A stretch of DNA of 64,000 nt, from assembly GCA_029204225.1 (NCBI GenBank), contig CM055098.1, positions 4,079,607-4,143,606 on the forward strand. The letters are read 5' to 3'. Position 1 is the first letter of the stretch; each line of letters begins with the position of its first letter. This DNA is from Diphasiastrum complanatum (Eukaryota > Streptophyta > Lycopodiopsida > Lycopodiales > Lycopodiaceae). Position numbers and translations under genes: made by a program. This document shows positions 10,441 through 25,399 of this stretch, one piece after another. The notes beneath the pieces were generated by a model, which saw nothing but the letters and a program-made list of their open reading frames with translations, did not search any database and was not told where the DNA came from.

Positions 10441-10917
10441 TCTTACTGACCAAAAGAGGATTCTATTAAGCGTTTGTTTCTACATTGCAATAGGCACCTC
10501 TTGGCGGATCTTGCCCTTTTACTTGGTCGATGAATGCGCCTTTTCCAATTTTCGGTTGACACCATTCTCTTGGGTGATTCTTTTCACATGACTTTGGGTT
10601 GCCGTGCTTTTTGGCATGTCTGCAGGGGTAGCTATGTTCTAAAGCTGTGGATATGATACAATCAGATAGTTTTTGATGGTTTTGCTACACCACCGTAAGC
10701 TGCTAGCTGTTTCCAGTTTGCTATATACTTGTTGTAGCTGTTACTTGTACACTGTTTACACTTAGGCTCGGGACTACCGCCCTGTGCAAAGAGCGAGTAG
10801 TCCTTTTATTTACTGTGCAATTCCCACCTTTTTGGGATGGATACTTTTGGTTGAGATGACTCTCTATGTACATTTGTGGATATCTAATAGTATCTTAACC
10901 TTTTGCAAAAAAAAAAC
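10440..10917 (+). mobile_element. probable LINE (L1-type) 3' end with A-tail
   Basis: A plus-strand frame at about 10540-10690 reads GCRAFWHVCRGSYVLKLWI, then a stop and YNQIVFDG. This resembles the LW-x-x-N-x-x-(I/V)-F-x-G end of plant L1 ORF2. After it comes a non-coding tail containing a CGGGACTACCGCCCTGT segment, ending in a pure A run at 10907-10916. The order of ORF2 end, short 3' UTR and A-tail fits a 5'-truncated L1 insertion. No target-site duplication was identified. Confidence 0.45.
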
Positions 10918-11667
<750 letters not shown>

Positions 11668-11954
11668 ATACCTCTCTCACGCTTGAACTGCTCTATTTCT
11701 CTCTCAGGCTCTCTCTCTCCCTCTCTCTCTCTCTCAACAACAGCTAGCTAACTCTCTCTTGCAACATCTCTCTTTGTTTTTCTCTTTCCCTCTCTCGCGC
11801 GTGCACTCTCTGTGTGTCTCTGATCTCTGCAAGAGCTTCATGTACCCAACTAGCAAGCAAGCGCTCGCTCGCACTCTCGCTCCCTCTCTTGTTGTGCACT
11901 CTCTCTTTCCCTCTCTCTCTTGTTGTGTGCACTCTCTTTCCCTCTCTTGTTGTG

Positions 11955-12055
<101 letters not shown>

Positions 12056-13488
12056 CTAGTACCCGGGTTCCATCTTCGAACACCATCACTCTCTCTCTTC
12101 TCTCTCCCAGCACGCAGGTTACATATGTGAAGAGAGAAAAAACTGGGGCCGTATATAATAAAGGGCCCAAAAATGTCTTAAACATAATTTAAGGTTAAAA
12201 ACAAAAACTAGCTATGCAATTCTAGCCTTGCATTGACTTGAAGACATGTTCTATTGACACATTGTAAAAGTTACAACTGGCTACGCAATTCTAACGTTGC
12301 ATTGAGTTGCAAAAAACGAGGCTATTGACTTATTTGCAAGAGTCGCAACAAAAATCAAGAACATTGAAAGCTTAAAAAAATTGTATTTAAAATTGTTAGA
12401 ATTACAATTTGCAAAAAACCAAGTTGTTGTAACAGATAGTAGAAGAAGAAAGCAAAATTTGAAATCAACAAGCCAAAAGCTTAATTGGCAGGCATACACG
12501 AAAGACATGCGAGAAATGTATTATGAACCGAATTATAGGAGCTTGCGTCTCTTTAAATACTAGTATGCTTTTGAATTTACAGAATTACATCTTAGTTTGT
12601 TGTAACCAGACTCGCTTGTTGATTTGCAGTGTCAAACATAAAACCTTTCGATTTTGTTAGCTATTTTCTATCTTCAACAACATCTAAAACTTGAACATGA
12701 AACTGCTCATAAAAAGATCGGTCCATAGAATAGTGTTTTCTCATTTTTTTGGGTGGTAGCCTTGCATGCTGTTGCAATCAACGTCGTAGATTGCATGTTT
12801 GGCCAATGTAGACACCATGGGTTTCTTTGCATTCTATTTTGTAGATTGAATATTTGATCTTGGACATTTTTTTGTTGATGTTGTTTCCTGCAGGCAGAAA
12901 TCATATTAGTTTAATGGAAAGCTTATAAATAAAGAAGAAGATCATTGTCTGATTCAAATTCACCTGCGTACTGGATGCAGATGGCAATGCTGATGGAGAA
13001 GTTTCTTCCTACAAGAAAATTTGTATTAATATGCAGTGGGTTAAAATGGTTACTTGTAATCACATATATGGAAATGTAGATGGCAACACACACTTACGGT
13101 GTTAGTGATCATTGCAGAAAGTTCGCCTTCGAGAATCTCCAAAACCATCTGTTAGCTTTGTACCGTCATCTGACAAGTGGCCCAATTTTTTTCCCAAGTC
13201 CATTGTGATTGCGTTCAGTTCGGCACGACTCATATCTTTCCAATCATCAATTGGAATCTTGTAGCCGAAGTAAAGATTTCTCATTGTGTAGTAGTTCTTA
13301 TTTAACATAGCATCAAAATGTTGGATTGTTGGTCGATTTATTGTGATTGTTGTAGGGATGTTTATGGATAATATGTTATATAGATGTTTTAGAAACCCTG
13401 AAATAAGAATGGCATTTCAAAAGATGTATTTAACATTCGTAGTTTTTGTACTAGGTGATTAAAAATAGACATTTAGAAAAATAGAAAG

Positions 13489-13749
13489 TTATAAAATTAT
13501 TAAAGAATAAGAATAGAATATAGCTTCGATTGGGTCTCCATGATATTGATTGATGTATTGACCTCTTTCGTGCTTCTTTTGTTCAATGAATCTGCTTACA
13601 ACTAAATTTGTTTGGAAGCCTTCTTTGTATGTGTTTGGATCAATACCACAGCTTTTCAATAAGACCATTTGTTTTGTTGTTGGGAATATTTTTTCCGTGG
13701 AAAATGGTATTTTAGGAAAAGTTTTCGAAGAGGACACCTCGGCTTTCAA
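13489..13749 (-). pseudogene. Helitron C-terminal small domain
   Basis: An 86-residue frame downstream of the helicase. It contains FPTTKQMVLLKSCGIDPNTY followed by a helical stretch ending VSRFIEQKKHERG. The T-x-K-Q-x-x-x-L-K pattern recalls short helical modules found at the ends of several DNA-processing proteins. I cannot assign a named family. A further frame at 13102-13308 (DDWKDMSRAELNAITMDLG) is also unassigned. Both lie in the same orientation as the helicase and may be C-terminal parts of the RepHel polyprotein or a second ORF. Confidence 0.4.
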
Positions 13750-14049
13750 TTTTGGAATAACTGAAACAATGAATTTGATATTGTGGTTATTCCGAGAAAG
13801 GACATTTATGAGTCCAAAGTGGAAATGAAATTTGTATAATTACCTCTTTTGGATCATACTCAATTTCGAATGCCTTTTCCTTTTCTGATAATCTGCAAAT
13901 ATTAGAAAGACATATTCAAAAATAATATACAATCATACATGAAGACAAAATAAGTGGGTAGAAATGATTATAGTACATCGCTGAAGATATGACAATATTT
14001 CGGATATTTATGTTTCAGACGGAAATCAGTATCGGTGGGAAATGTTCTG

Positions 14050-15394
14050 GTGTCAATTTAGTTGTTAACAATAAGTTTTCACATTTTATTACTCAAGATA
14101 ACATGACATAAATCAAGCCAAGTGCAAAATTTGATCTTATATCTAGGATGGCTTTTTCCTGAATGGTCACACCTTGTGCTTTGTGTGCAGTGATAGCATA
14201 TGCTAACATTATTGGAAATGTAGATTTGTAAAATATTTTCGTATCGAATCAAATTTTTGCAAATGCAAATCTTGTTATATTGAATTTTTTTTTTTGGGTT
14301 TCAGTTTGAATGATGATTGTTGTCAATTCATGAATCTTGGAATATTTGAAGGCAGTTATGTGAGCTATGGTGCCATTGACTATACCATTTGAAATATCCA
14401 AGTTTGCAAGTACCATGACTTTTGCTCCTATAGCTAGTTTTGGAATTTGATGGAATAATGGATCATTGATCCATGTTGTTAGATTGCTTTCTAATGTAGC
14501 ATTTGTTTTAACAGAAATTTCTAGTATATCCGAGGTAGAAAACAGTTTTTGTAAGATGAGGTTTTTAAAATAAAGCACATCTTTTCTATGGGTACATATG
14601 ATAGTCATATTATGATTTGCTATATCAGGTATGCTGGACCTAGGAAGTGTACAAGTAGCTAATGTTTCATCTATTTCCAATTGTGTGGGCTTTTGGAATC
14701 TAATTTTGTTCAGGAAATGAAGGTATTCGGGATCATCAGCATGCCTAATTGAATAGGATAGTTGCAAGTGTGTTGCGATTTTCCAGAATGGAGAGTTTGA
14801 AAGATGACATATTAAACAAAGCGATTCTGATTTGTGTTTACGAATGGCTAGAAGCTGTGCATGATCACCGACTAAAAGTAAGATATAATTTTCAAATACA
14901 ATGCTAGATGGATTTTTTTTTATTTGATTTATTTGATGGATCACATATGTTAAAATTTGAGCAGTTAGCATTGAGATTTCATCTATCACAATATATTTTG
15001 CTTCAGATATTAATTTGTGTCGAAAATCGGTTGGTATCAAGTTTTTTATGTAAAGTTGATTTATTGGAATTGCGAATAAGTTGTGGACTGTAAATGCCTG
15101 TTTTGCTAATCGAAATGCAGCTGCACCTGTTGTTGTGGCTAACAAAATTGGTTGTCCTTTCTCGATACATTTGTAAGTGAGGTATCGTATCAAAAATGTT
15201 TTGCCACTTCCTGGAGTGCCTGATAAAATAAATAATTCCAAATTTGAGCTTGTAATAATTTTATATACCTTATCTTGTTCATCAGTAAGCGATGAATTTC
15301 GCATGTTTTCAAATTCAGATTCCAAGCCCAAATCATTTTTCGTATCTTCTGGCAAAGATATGGTTTGTGCATTTTTTATTGCTGAATTTGACAT
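14050..15394 (-). pseudogene. Helitron PIF1-type DNA helicase domain
   Basis: A long frame (14249-15394, 381 residues) with the superfamily 1B helicase motifs. These are Walker A SGTPGSGKTFLI at residues 57-68, a TTTGAAAFRL motif, the DE of VIDEISML (about 138-145), LVGDHAQLLAI and IGAKVMVLANLDISNGIVNG. After an in-frame TGA at 14249 the same frame continues with AYAITAHKAQGVTI (motif VI) near 14160. One nonsense codon therefore separates motif VI from the rest. In Helitrons this domain unwinds the donor strand during rolling-circle transposition. It follows the Rep domain with the expected spacing. Confidence 0.93.
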
Positions 15395-15724
15395 TGTTAA
15401 TGTTTCGTTGATAAGTAGTTTTTTTGTAGAAGTATATTTGACATTTCTTGTTGTTGTTCTCTTTCAAGAAGTTGTCTATTAGCGTATTCTGCGATGTAGA
15501 TATCAATATCCTCCTCTTTCTCAACAAAATTTTGAAGTATGCACTCCAAGAAATATGAACAATCAGTATTATTTTCTCTTATTAATTCTTGTTCATTACG
15601 GAAAGATATGTTTTTGAGCAAAAAATTGAAAAAGAAGGCTTTTGTATGATGCACAGGATAATAGTCAGTAAATCTTATAAGTTTATTATTCCTATACAAG
15701 TAGTTTCCTGTCTTGTCAATGTAA

Positions 15725-16741
15725 TCAAAAGGAGAATTTTTTTTCTACATCGTATATATTCCAGAATTTATAAAATGTTAATTTTTCTAATTCTGCAGGT
15801 CTGTATGTGTAAACATCAATTGGATGGAACATCAACGTGTTATTTCGACTCACATATCTGCATCTAAGATTTGGAGGAGAACTATCACTATAATGAACAG
15901 CTTCTCTTCTTTTTATCATAGGAATTTGCAAACAAGCAAATGTTATTTCAGATAGACTTGTTGGCTTTGTTAAGATTGACGTTGTAATTAGTTTTAACAT
16001 GTTATTGTCCATGTATTCTAGTCCTATACGTTTTGCATCTTCTATTTCCAGATTTAAGTGTCCAGATGGTTCAGACTTTATAGCATATTTTAGAATGTAA
16101 TATGACCAATTTGTGTTGCTAATCCTTTGTAAGTTCATGTGCGCTTTCCAAAGAAAAAGTATACTTGGATGATATGATACTACATTCCTACCTTCATGTC
16201 TAGGTCGATAATATATCCAATTTCTATTTTCGGAACTGAGATGGTTGGCAATGAAGATGGTTGAAATGGAAATCCATATTTGCATGGATTTGTTGTGTTG
16301 CTTTTTATTGTGCAGTTTTTTCGACAATAATGGATCTGTTTCTTAACAACCAAATTGTATAGGTTTCTATCAAATTCATCAATAGGCTCATCAAATTTGT
16401 GCAATTGGTCATTCCATTTTGTTGGAATGCATGCAATGATTTCATTTGAAATTGTTTCCACATCTTCTTCTTCAACCCAAAACATGATATGTGCATGAAC
16501 TGATCTTCTGTTTTGGATCTCATATCGAATGACATAGTGTTTGATTCTTCCTAACAAGAAGTGCTTTGAAAGCAGATACTCTTTCATGAATCTTTCCAAT
16601 CGGACAATTTCGCCAATCAAAATCCATGTTTATTTGCTGTGCAATTTTCTCTATTTTAGTGATTTCAAACCATCTCGTCTCTGAATTTTCGTCCGCAGTC
16701 AATGTTAAAAAAAATTGGGGGAGTCCCCAGTGTTCAACCAT
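15725..16741 (-). pseudogene. Helitron Rep (HUH endonuclease) region
   Basis: Three overlapping frames cover the Rep nuclease. 16520-16741 has the Helitron-like N motif GLPQFFLTLTADE. 16180-16620 has the two-histidine metal site RRSVHAHIMFW. 15725-16327 has the catalytic tyrosine region SYYILKYAIKSEPSG, then YRPAELEKLTFYKFW. These correspond to the conserved Rep motifs 1, 2 and 3 that nick and join single strands at Helitron ends. The His pair and the Tyr/Lys motif are intact, but frameshifts near 16520-16620 and 16200 break the frame. Confidence 0.92.
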
Positions 16742-16766
16742 TGTTAAGAGATCTTTTAAATTGCGT

Positions 16767-17853
16767 CTATGCCAAGATGGTGTGTTTGGAATTTGAGTTG
16801 GTAGAGTATATTTTTAAAACATGACTGAATATTTGTTGTTCAGACGCTTTCTTATTCTTTGAGAGAAAGCTGATTATATCTTTTTGTAGCACTATTGATG
16901 GAAGGCTATTCGATATTAAAATTGCTTGCCTAATTTGGTATGACACTATTATGTAGGGCGGATATAGTGTAAACATCAAAAAGAAAGAACTTGCTCGTAG
17001 GCTAGCATAATCAACGAAGCTTATATTTCCATCATAAAAATCCATGAGCAAATGGAAATAAAAAAGGAAACAAGCTTCTTTCCAATGCTAACATGGGTTT
17101 GTCATCATGTTGACTAATATTTACAATCCCTATATGTTTTGAGTAAATTTTGTTATTGTTTTTTAGTTTTAAATTTGAATATTGATAAATATCATGATGT
17201 CGTTTGTCATTATGCTTTGATAATGGGGTTGTATCTTCTAGTAGAATATACGATTTTTGGAGGGGGTCAACAGTCATAGTTTCATATGCAACATTGCCAG
17301 GGAGAAGATGATCGATAGATTGTAGAGAAATGAAGGCTAGACTTGTCTGAAGCATTTTTCTCATACATGGTGTAAAACCTTGCAAATGATGGATTATGTT
17401 CTAAATTTTGTTTTAACAATCTTTGGAGGGACTGTCTCTTCGCAAACTCATTTTCAATATGTAGATCACATGCAATTGCGTTATCAAGCAATGATTTTGT
17501 TGTGATCCAGTCTTTCGAAAAAGATTTATATCGTATTTTGTTTCAATTGAAACATCAACGAAGGCTAGATTTTGCACTACAAAAGGCTCTAATCTCAAGA
17601 TGCTTCGTATATATTCAGGTGATTGAAATACAGTGTAGCATATTCTATATTTATTTTTTACACAAGAATTACAGACATGCCATGCTTTTTTGGATTCATT
17701 TTCATATGTATATTTCCATAAAAATGTATTGGCTATTGCATACGGAGGTATATTATCAATTTCTAATATGTTTTTTTTTTTGGAAATGTGTTGCATGGAA
17801 AAAGTTGAGCTGCCACAAGTAGAACAACAGTTCATACATTTTACTAGATTCAT
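16767..17853 (-). pseudogene. Helitron RepHel N-terminal region
   Basis: Overlapping minus-strand frames precede the Rep domain. 17413-17853 begins with a Cys pair region (NLVKCMNCCSTCG) and later CNSCVKNKYRIC, a likely zinc-binding module. 17032-17385 ends in LALERSLFPFLFPFAHGFL, the LFP(Y/F)-x-x-G signature that precedes the Helitron-like N domain. 16767-17051 has DYASLRASSFFLMFTL and bridges to 16741. Several small indels separate these pieces. The ATG near 17853 (MNLVKC) is a plausible start of the surviving part. Confidence 0.75.
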
Positions 17854-19883
17854 ACTGATTTTCGACCATTGATTATTAATTTATGAAATTTCTAGTCTCG
17901 TCCTATTGAAGAGTATAAAATTGTCCCTTTGTTTTCTCAATGTTCTTTGTCTAGCAAACGAGCATTTTTGGTTCATGGATGATGTCATGAATATAGTCCA
18001 AGCAACAAGAAAGATGGCAATTACAATACGTATTAAAATTTAAATGCTTTAAAAAAAGATTGCAATATGCGTCTTTGAATCGAAAAGCTACAAAATGAGA
18101 TGAAAAATTTATTATTTGAAGTATCAAAAAGAGTAAGTAGTCTTTATATAAACACCTGCAAGCATATAAACATACCAAATGATCATTTATGATTTTTAGA
18201 TAACAAAGAAAAAAAAACGTATTATAGTACATTAGGAAATGTATCATAACATATAGAATTGTAGCAAGTATTTGAAGAGGTTTGAAAGAAGAAGAAAAAA
18301 AATAGAACAAAACAGTTGAATCGATTGCTAACTTGTAGTTTTAAACTATCATATCATTCCACATCTATTTAGCATGACATATTTTCATAATCCATTTCAA
18401 ATTTCAAACATATTAGCAAATAAACTCATAAGAAAATAAATTTGTAATGCGTGAAAATATCATGACATGTAATATAACTTGTATCCGTTCTTTGTTCTTT
18501 GCACATAGTATCTGTACATTCAAAATATATAAAATGCAGGCATCATTTCGGCCATTGGTCGAAGATATTGATCTGGATGCAAGTTAAATCTCCTAAGATT
18601 ATTATCTAAATCTTGAAAATTTCTTCTCGCATGTTCGTCAGCAATATAATATTCTTTTGCGACAATATATTTGATATGCTCTGCATTAGCTGTTGCAAGG
18701 CTTTGATTCCAATCTAGATAGTGCAACTTACAAAACTCCTCACAAAATGTGATGAGTTCGGTGATCAGCCATGCCACTGACCATGTGTCTGTAGCTCTCG
18801 TGTACACATGGTTGCGATTTAGCAACTCGGGAGCTAACCACGGCCGAAGTGCATGGGTTGTCGAATTGGCCACCCAAGATTTTTTGGATTCATATTGGAC
18901 TCTTACTACCATTCCCCAATCAATAACACCAATTCTAGGATGCATTTGGTTGGTGAAATCGATCATGACATTAGCTGCATGCAAATCGCAATGTAAAAGA
19001 AATTCATTATGTGCAAATGCCATTGTTTGCACGAAAGCATGTGAGATGCCACACACATGTCACAAATTGATTTCATCTTGACCATCTCATCTAACGCTAT
19101 AATAGGATCTACTTGAGAACTCTTTATCTTACCATTTCTTTGCAACTTTGCCATGGCTCTTCTGAACGAGCCATTTTTGATTGGTAGTTTCATCATCGTA
19201 TCGTCCATGCTACCTCCATTGAAGTACGGGAAGATAGAGACCAAAGGAGGTTGTCGTGTATGTCCAATACTCCGTACAATTTTCATGTGTGCAATATCAA
19301 TACTAACTTCCTGCGCGAAGGATTTCAATCTATCTTGCCGCTCACCTTTGTATCTCTTTGCAGCAAAAACAACTTCTTCAGGGAAAAAAGATATTCCGAT
19401 GATTCCAAGTTTAAAACAGGCTCCAAATGTACCAGATCCTACTCTTTCTTTCCAAACAATTGCATCATTTGGAATTCCCACTGATAGAGTGCATTCGAAA
19501 TTCCTGACACTCGTTGCTAGTCGTGTAAAATATGTTTTCTTAAACTCTATTGATGAATTGTCTCCCACATGTGAATGGCATTGATGTTCCAATCGCATTT
19601 TTTTTGATAACACAATTTGTGACTCGATGTGTTTAGCTCTTTTATTTTTTTCTTTCTGTATTCTCCACAGCTTGTCCCAACATTCTAATTTAGTTCTATC
19701 TATCCCCAAGGGAACTTCATCTCCCAAGTCCTGAAGACATTAACTGACATTTCCAATAAAACTAGAAATATTTTCTATGACTTTTTCTTCATTGGAGTTA
19801 TATGTTTTACATGCCGCTTGAATTATTTTGTTTGTAAGTGCTCTCACACGAGCCTCATTGCAACCAACTTCTTGTAACTCAAT

Positions 19884-21345
<1,462 letters not shown>

Positions 21346-22245
21346 TAAATTATCGTTCAACGATTACAGGGCTTGCTTCTCTGAAGCGGCCGGCTCTTTC
21401 GAGGAATTCCAGATGGAATTTGTGCAAGTTAGCTAATGCAAATATACAAGTACAAGTGATCTCTGTTAACGCGATTGTTCTCTCGTAGTGTAAACTTTCA
21501 AAAGCTGATTTGATACTCCAACCAATGCAGGCAAATGGTGACTGCGCTAGTCACATACACAAAGAGGTCATTGTGAGATAACTTGGAAGTTAGAAACTAG
21601 AACAGTGCATGACAGTGTTACATGGAAGCTGTAATTGCGACCTCTCTCTCTCTCCCTCTCATGTTTTTCATGAAGTAAGATAATGCATTGCAGCTATTGA
21701 TGGCAAAGTGTTTGGTGGATGATATTTCCAAAGAACCTGAGAATAGACCACGTAATTTCCCTCTACTTTGTGCAGCATCGACCAAGGCTACTTTGTGCAG
21801 CAAGGCAACACAGCGAAAGTGCCCCTCACGCCATCTCGGTCATTAACCAGCTTTTGAACGCCCTTCTTTATTTCCTTCTCGCTTCGACAATCTATTTTCC
21901 TAATATACATAAGACGTTTACCACCTTAGTTCAAATAGCTATATTCTTCTGCTGATTGCCTCACCTTACTACACTTTAGATCATCTCAGTATTTTTGGTT
22001 ATTGCAAAAACTGAACATCGCTTCTGTAACTATCATCTGATTCCTTTGATCTTTAGCGTATACAAGTAGTTATCGAATCCTCATACAATTAGTTGCTCCC
22101 TGCAACTGTTGGTTTAATCACAAATAATGACGCGACTTTAATGCTCCGTACATTGATCACATATATGAATTATTCACGAATCCAATAAAATAATAAGCAT
22201 TGACCTGGACCAGCGATTAATCGGATTCTAAAGTTATTACATTGT
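21346..22245. other. intergenic, no gene recognised
   Basis: No protein motif was recognised. A short pyrimidine tract lies at 21640-21660. This stretch separates the plastid insertion from the P450 fragment. Confidence 0.4.
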
Positions 22246-22249
22246 TCAA

Positions 22250-23215
22250 TGCAGGAAAACGATTGGTATTCTGGTGGGAGATTGAACCCAGAATTACAGT
22301 CACAGAACCAGAAATAATCATTTGAATTCTCGCTACTAAGACTGGCCACTTTGGCAAGTCACCTTTACAACAGAAACGAGGGGCTGGTGTTCTTGGAAAT
22401 GGATTTTCCAAGTAATCTGATGCTGACGTTGAATTACATGGAATGGTACCTTCTATGGTCCAAAGTAAGAATGAAATCCTAGAGCACTGGAATGCGTTAA
22501 TCAGAACGAACGGAGGAGAAGCTGTGGAAATTGACGTATATGAGCAATTTGCCATTGTAACAACTGATGTGATTGCTGGAATTTCATTTGGGAGTAGTTA
22601 CGATGAAGGGAAAAAAGTCTTTCATTTATTACGATCGCTTGAAAAGATTTTTGCACAATCCAATGCTTTGTGTGGCTTCCTGGAAGCAGGTAACTCCGAC
22701 TTGAACCCTTCGTGCTCTGGCTTACCATTGACTTGTAGTACTCATTATAGCTACCGAATAATTTACTTTGGAGGCCTGATCGAAAACGTCCATAAGGAAA
22801 TGTAACTGTCCCATTAATTGTCCTCAAATATTGTAGCTACCAATAAGCAAATCCAGGTATGCAAGATCTGTTAATTGCTATATGGATGATCAATGTGGTT
22901 ACTAGCTAAAAAGCAATATTTTTGGAATCGTTAAGGTTCTCTTTTATTCTAATCTCCCTTTTGTACTTTTTGCAGGTGCAAGCGCAGAAATTTTCGGAAT
23001 TGACATATTTCTTATGGGATTCTAACAACTTAACTGTTGCTACAGGTTTCTTTCGACTCCCACGAATTGACATGGACCATGATGCTGCTACCTTTATATC
23101 CAGAATGGCAAGACAAAGCACGTTTGGAAGTCCAAGAAAACTTCAAGGGGGGAGAGCCTGATGCTGACATGCTAGAGAAGGAGATGAACGACTGCACCAC
23201 CATCATGTGTGTTCT
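22250..23215 (+). pseudogene. cytochrome P450 (CYP72-clan-like) fragment
   Basis: Two blocks of a plant P450 are present. The first (22250-22690) reads, with stops, TEPEIII, then GHFGKSP, then MVPSMVQSKNEILEHW, EIDVYEQFAIVTTDVIAGI and SFGSSYDEGKKVF. This is the C- and D-helix region typical of the CYP72 clan (CYP72/709/714/734/735). The second (about 23035-23215) reads LTWTMMLLPLYPEWQDKAR, the I-helix to J-helix region. The heme-binding Cys domain and the N-terminus are absent. Stops, a 270-bp unalignable middle and frame changes mark a pseudogene. Confidence 0.85.
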
Positions 23216-23439
23216 TAGTTTAGCAATCGAAGGTAGAGAAACGCTTTCATTTATGTTTCTGCAGTCAAGACCTTTTCGGGAAGATGTTTGATGTATGTTC
23301 GTGAGTTGTGGTATGCTTCATTGTTTGGGAAATATTGTGGGAACAAACATGTTGGAGCTCAGAAAAAGCGGAAGGGTGTTACCACAATAGACAATTCTCT
23401 GTCAAGATATACGTAGTTGGACCTCCTCGCAACACGATC

Positions 23440-23860
23440 TCTTCAACGTAGCTGTAGCTGCACCTCCTCGCAACACGATCTCTTCAACTGTTCTCTGTAG
23501 CGATACCTCCTCGCAACACGATCTCTTCAGCAGATGCAAGCGTCTGTCTCAGCAGCAAGATACAGGTTGAGGTTATGCTCTGTCTCAGCAGTAAGACACA
23601 CCTTCTGCTCTGATCGTTATCATCTTATCATGTGCATCATGATGGGGTCACGATGACGACATACTGATTCATGTGGCCTTCATGTGCATGTCCAATACGA
23701 GTGATAAAAAGTGTTTTGCAAAACTCAGAAATAGCTTTTGTCCCCAGATGAACGTGATAGGAACACGTCATCACGTGCTGAAACTGTCACAGTATCCCTG
23801 CCCATACTGCCCAACAAGGGCAGGGCCAACAAACGGATGCCACGTGGATAGCCTCAACCT
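23440..23860 (+). repeat. left copy of a ~400-bp direct repeat flanking kinase debris
   Basis: Shares with 25400-25840, in the same orientation, the phrases CAACACGATCTCTTCAGCAG, ATGCAAGCGTCTGTCT, CCAGATGAACGTGAT, GCAGGGCCAACAAA and TGCCACGTGGATAGCCTCAA, in the same order. At its start a short unit containing CACGATCTCTTCA is itself repeated three times. The two copies are about 2 kb apart and enclose the receptor-kinase fragment and a 168-bp array. Confidence 0.8.
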
Positions 23861-23929
23861 TCCAAATGCCATCAACTATCTCAGCTCAATTTATCCAGAA
23901 ACTCCTTCACAGTTTCAATCCCATCAGCT

Positions 23930-24730
23930 CTAGGGAACCTCACTGCCTTTACCAACTTGGATAATTCAGAGAATTATCTAAGTGGGGATATCTTGTGGAG
24001 TTAGAAAAACGCAGAAAATGAACTGGCCCATTGGCTTGGTGTGTAGGTGCAACTTTTGCAGCTGCAGCTCTGATCCTTTTTGTTGAGTCATGTATTTTTT
24101 CATAAAAAGCTTATTTCAATATGAAGGAGAGGGATGGGAAAGCTTCGTGGAGCCTGACCTCCTTCCATAAGCTGGGATTGAGTGAGCATGAAGTGTTGAG
24201 CTCCCTGGATGAGTACAACTCGATTGGAACTAGGGGAGCTGGGAAAGTCTACAAGGCAACACTTAGCAATGGACAGGATGGGGCAGTCAAGGAGCTTTGG
24301 ACCGATGCGAAGGGTCACAAAAAGCATGACTATGGATTCAATGCATAGGTGGAGACTCTTGGGGAGTTGCATCACAAAAACATTGTGAAGCTCCTGTGCT
24401 CTTGTCCAGTCAAGATGCCAAACTACTTGTCTATGATTACATGCCCAATATGATTACATGCCCAATTGAAGTCTTGGAGATCAGCTACATAGCCCCAAAG
24501 CAAGCATCTTGAGCTGGGCTACACGCTGTAAAATTGCACTTGGAGCAGCAGAAGGCCTAGCATATCTGCACCATGACTATAATCCTCCAGTGCTGCAGTG
24601 TGACGTGAAATCCAACAATATCTTACTGGACTTGGAATATGAAGCAAAAGCCATGATGATGGAAGTGCCATCGCAGGTTTGTGTAAATGAGTTAAGACTA
24701 AAAGCATTTACAATGGCAAAACCCTAGAAA
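23930..24730 (+). pseudogene. LRR receptor-like kinase fragment (HAESA/CLV1-like)
   Basis: The order is an LRR piece (ALGNLTAFTNLDNSENYLSG, 23930-23990), a degenerate transmembrane region (LLQLQL...ILFVES), then from 24121 SWSLTSFHKLGLSEHEVLSS and the kinase start GAGKVYKATLSNGQ...AVKELW. After a stop the frame continues with VETLGELHHKNIVKL, then [20 protein letters not shown] and [11 protein letters not shown]. This is the subfamily XI pattern (HAESA-like, CLV1-like). HRD has become QCD, stops lie at 24346 and after, and the C-lobe after the catalytic loop is missing. Confidence 0.88.
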
Positions 24731-24840
24731 TCTTGAGCATAGCACGATCCATTTGTGAGAAAATCACATGCGAAATACTTGAGAAAAAAGAACATAACAT
24801 TTCCATCCTTAAAACTTCACAGATCACAGTTTTGAAAGAA

Positions 24841-25337
24841 GATGCAGTAATAGAAGAGCACTGAAAAGTGTCTAACGTGCCCATTGAAATCAAACGATTG
24901 TTGAGAATCGCAGATCATCAACGTTCAATTCTGCCGCAGGCATGAGAATGCAACACTTATGCTCAGAAAACGACATTAAATGTTGAATGGATGATTAGAA
25001 TCTGTAGCGAAGATGCAGTAATAGAAGAGCGTTGAAGAGTGTGTAACATGCCCATTGAAATCAAACGATTGTTGAGAATCGCAGATCATCAACGTTCAAT
25101 TCTGCCGCAGGCATGAAAATGCAGCACCTATGCCCAAAAAACAACATTAAATGTTGAATGGATGATCAGAATCTGCAGCAATAGAAGAGCGCTGAAGAGT
25201 GTCTAACGTGCCCATTGAAATCAAACGATTGTTGAGAATCGCAGATCATCAACGTTCAATTCTGCCGCAGGCATGAGAATGCAGCACTTATGCTTAAAAA
25301 ATGACATTAAATGTTGAATGGATGATCAGAATCTTTA
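24841..25337 (+). repeat. three tandem units of about 160-171 bp
   Basis: Units begin near 24841, 25012 and 25174, each with CAGTAATAGAAGAGC or CAGCAATAGAAGAGC. Each carries an identical core containing CCCATTGAAATCAAACGATT and GTTCAATTCTGCCGCAGGCA, and ends in TTGAATGGATGAT(C/T)AGAATC. Similarity between units is high. It lies between the kinase fragment and the right-hand direct repeat. Confidence 0.93.
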
Positions 25338-25399
25338 GCCTTCGCTGTCTCAAATCCTTAGAAAGCCAAATAAAGGAGCTCGATAGATAAGTACCGCTC

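Larger units (their letters stand above)
13080..17870 (-). mobile_element. decayed Helitron (RepHel) element
   Basis: Minus-strand remnants of a Helitron replication protein in the correct order: an N-terminal Cys-rich region (17413-17853), the Helitron-like N domain, a Rep HUH endonuclease and a PIF1-type helicase ending near 14050. The element is AT-rich compared with its surroundings. The coding region is split into about eight frames by stops and frameshifts. I could not locate the 5'-TC and 3' hairpin-CTRR termini, so the true borders are unknown. The kinase pseudogene (18520-19958) on the same strand may be part of it. Confidence 0.85.

Noticed and set aside
24841-25337. CRISPR-like repeat spacing considered for the three-unit array
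   Set aside because: Units are about 160-171 bp and contiguous, without unique spacers, in a plant nuclear context; it is an ordinary tandem repeat.
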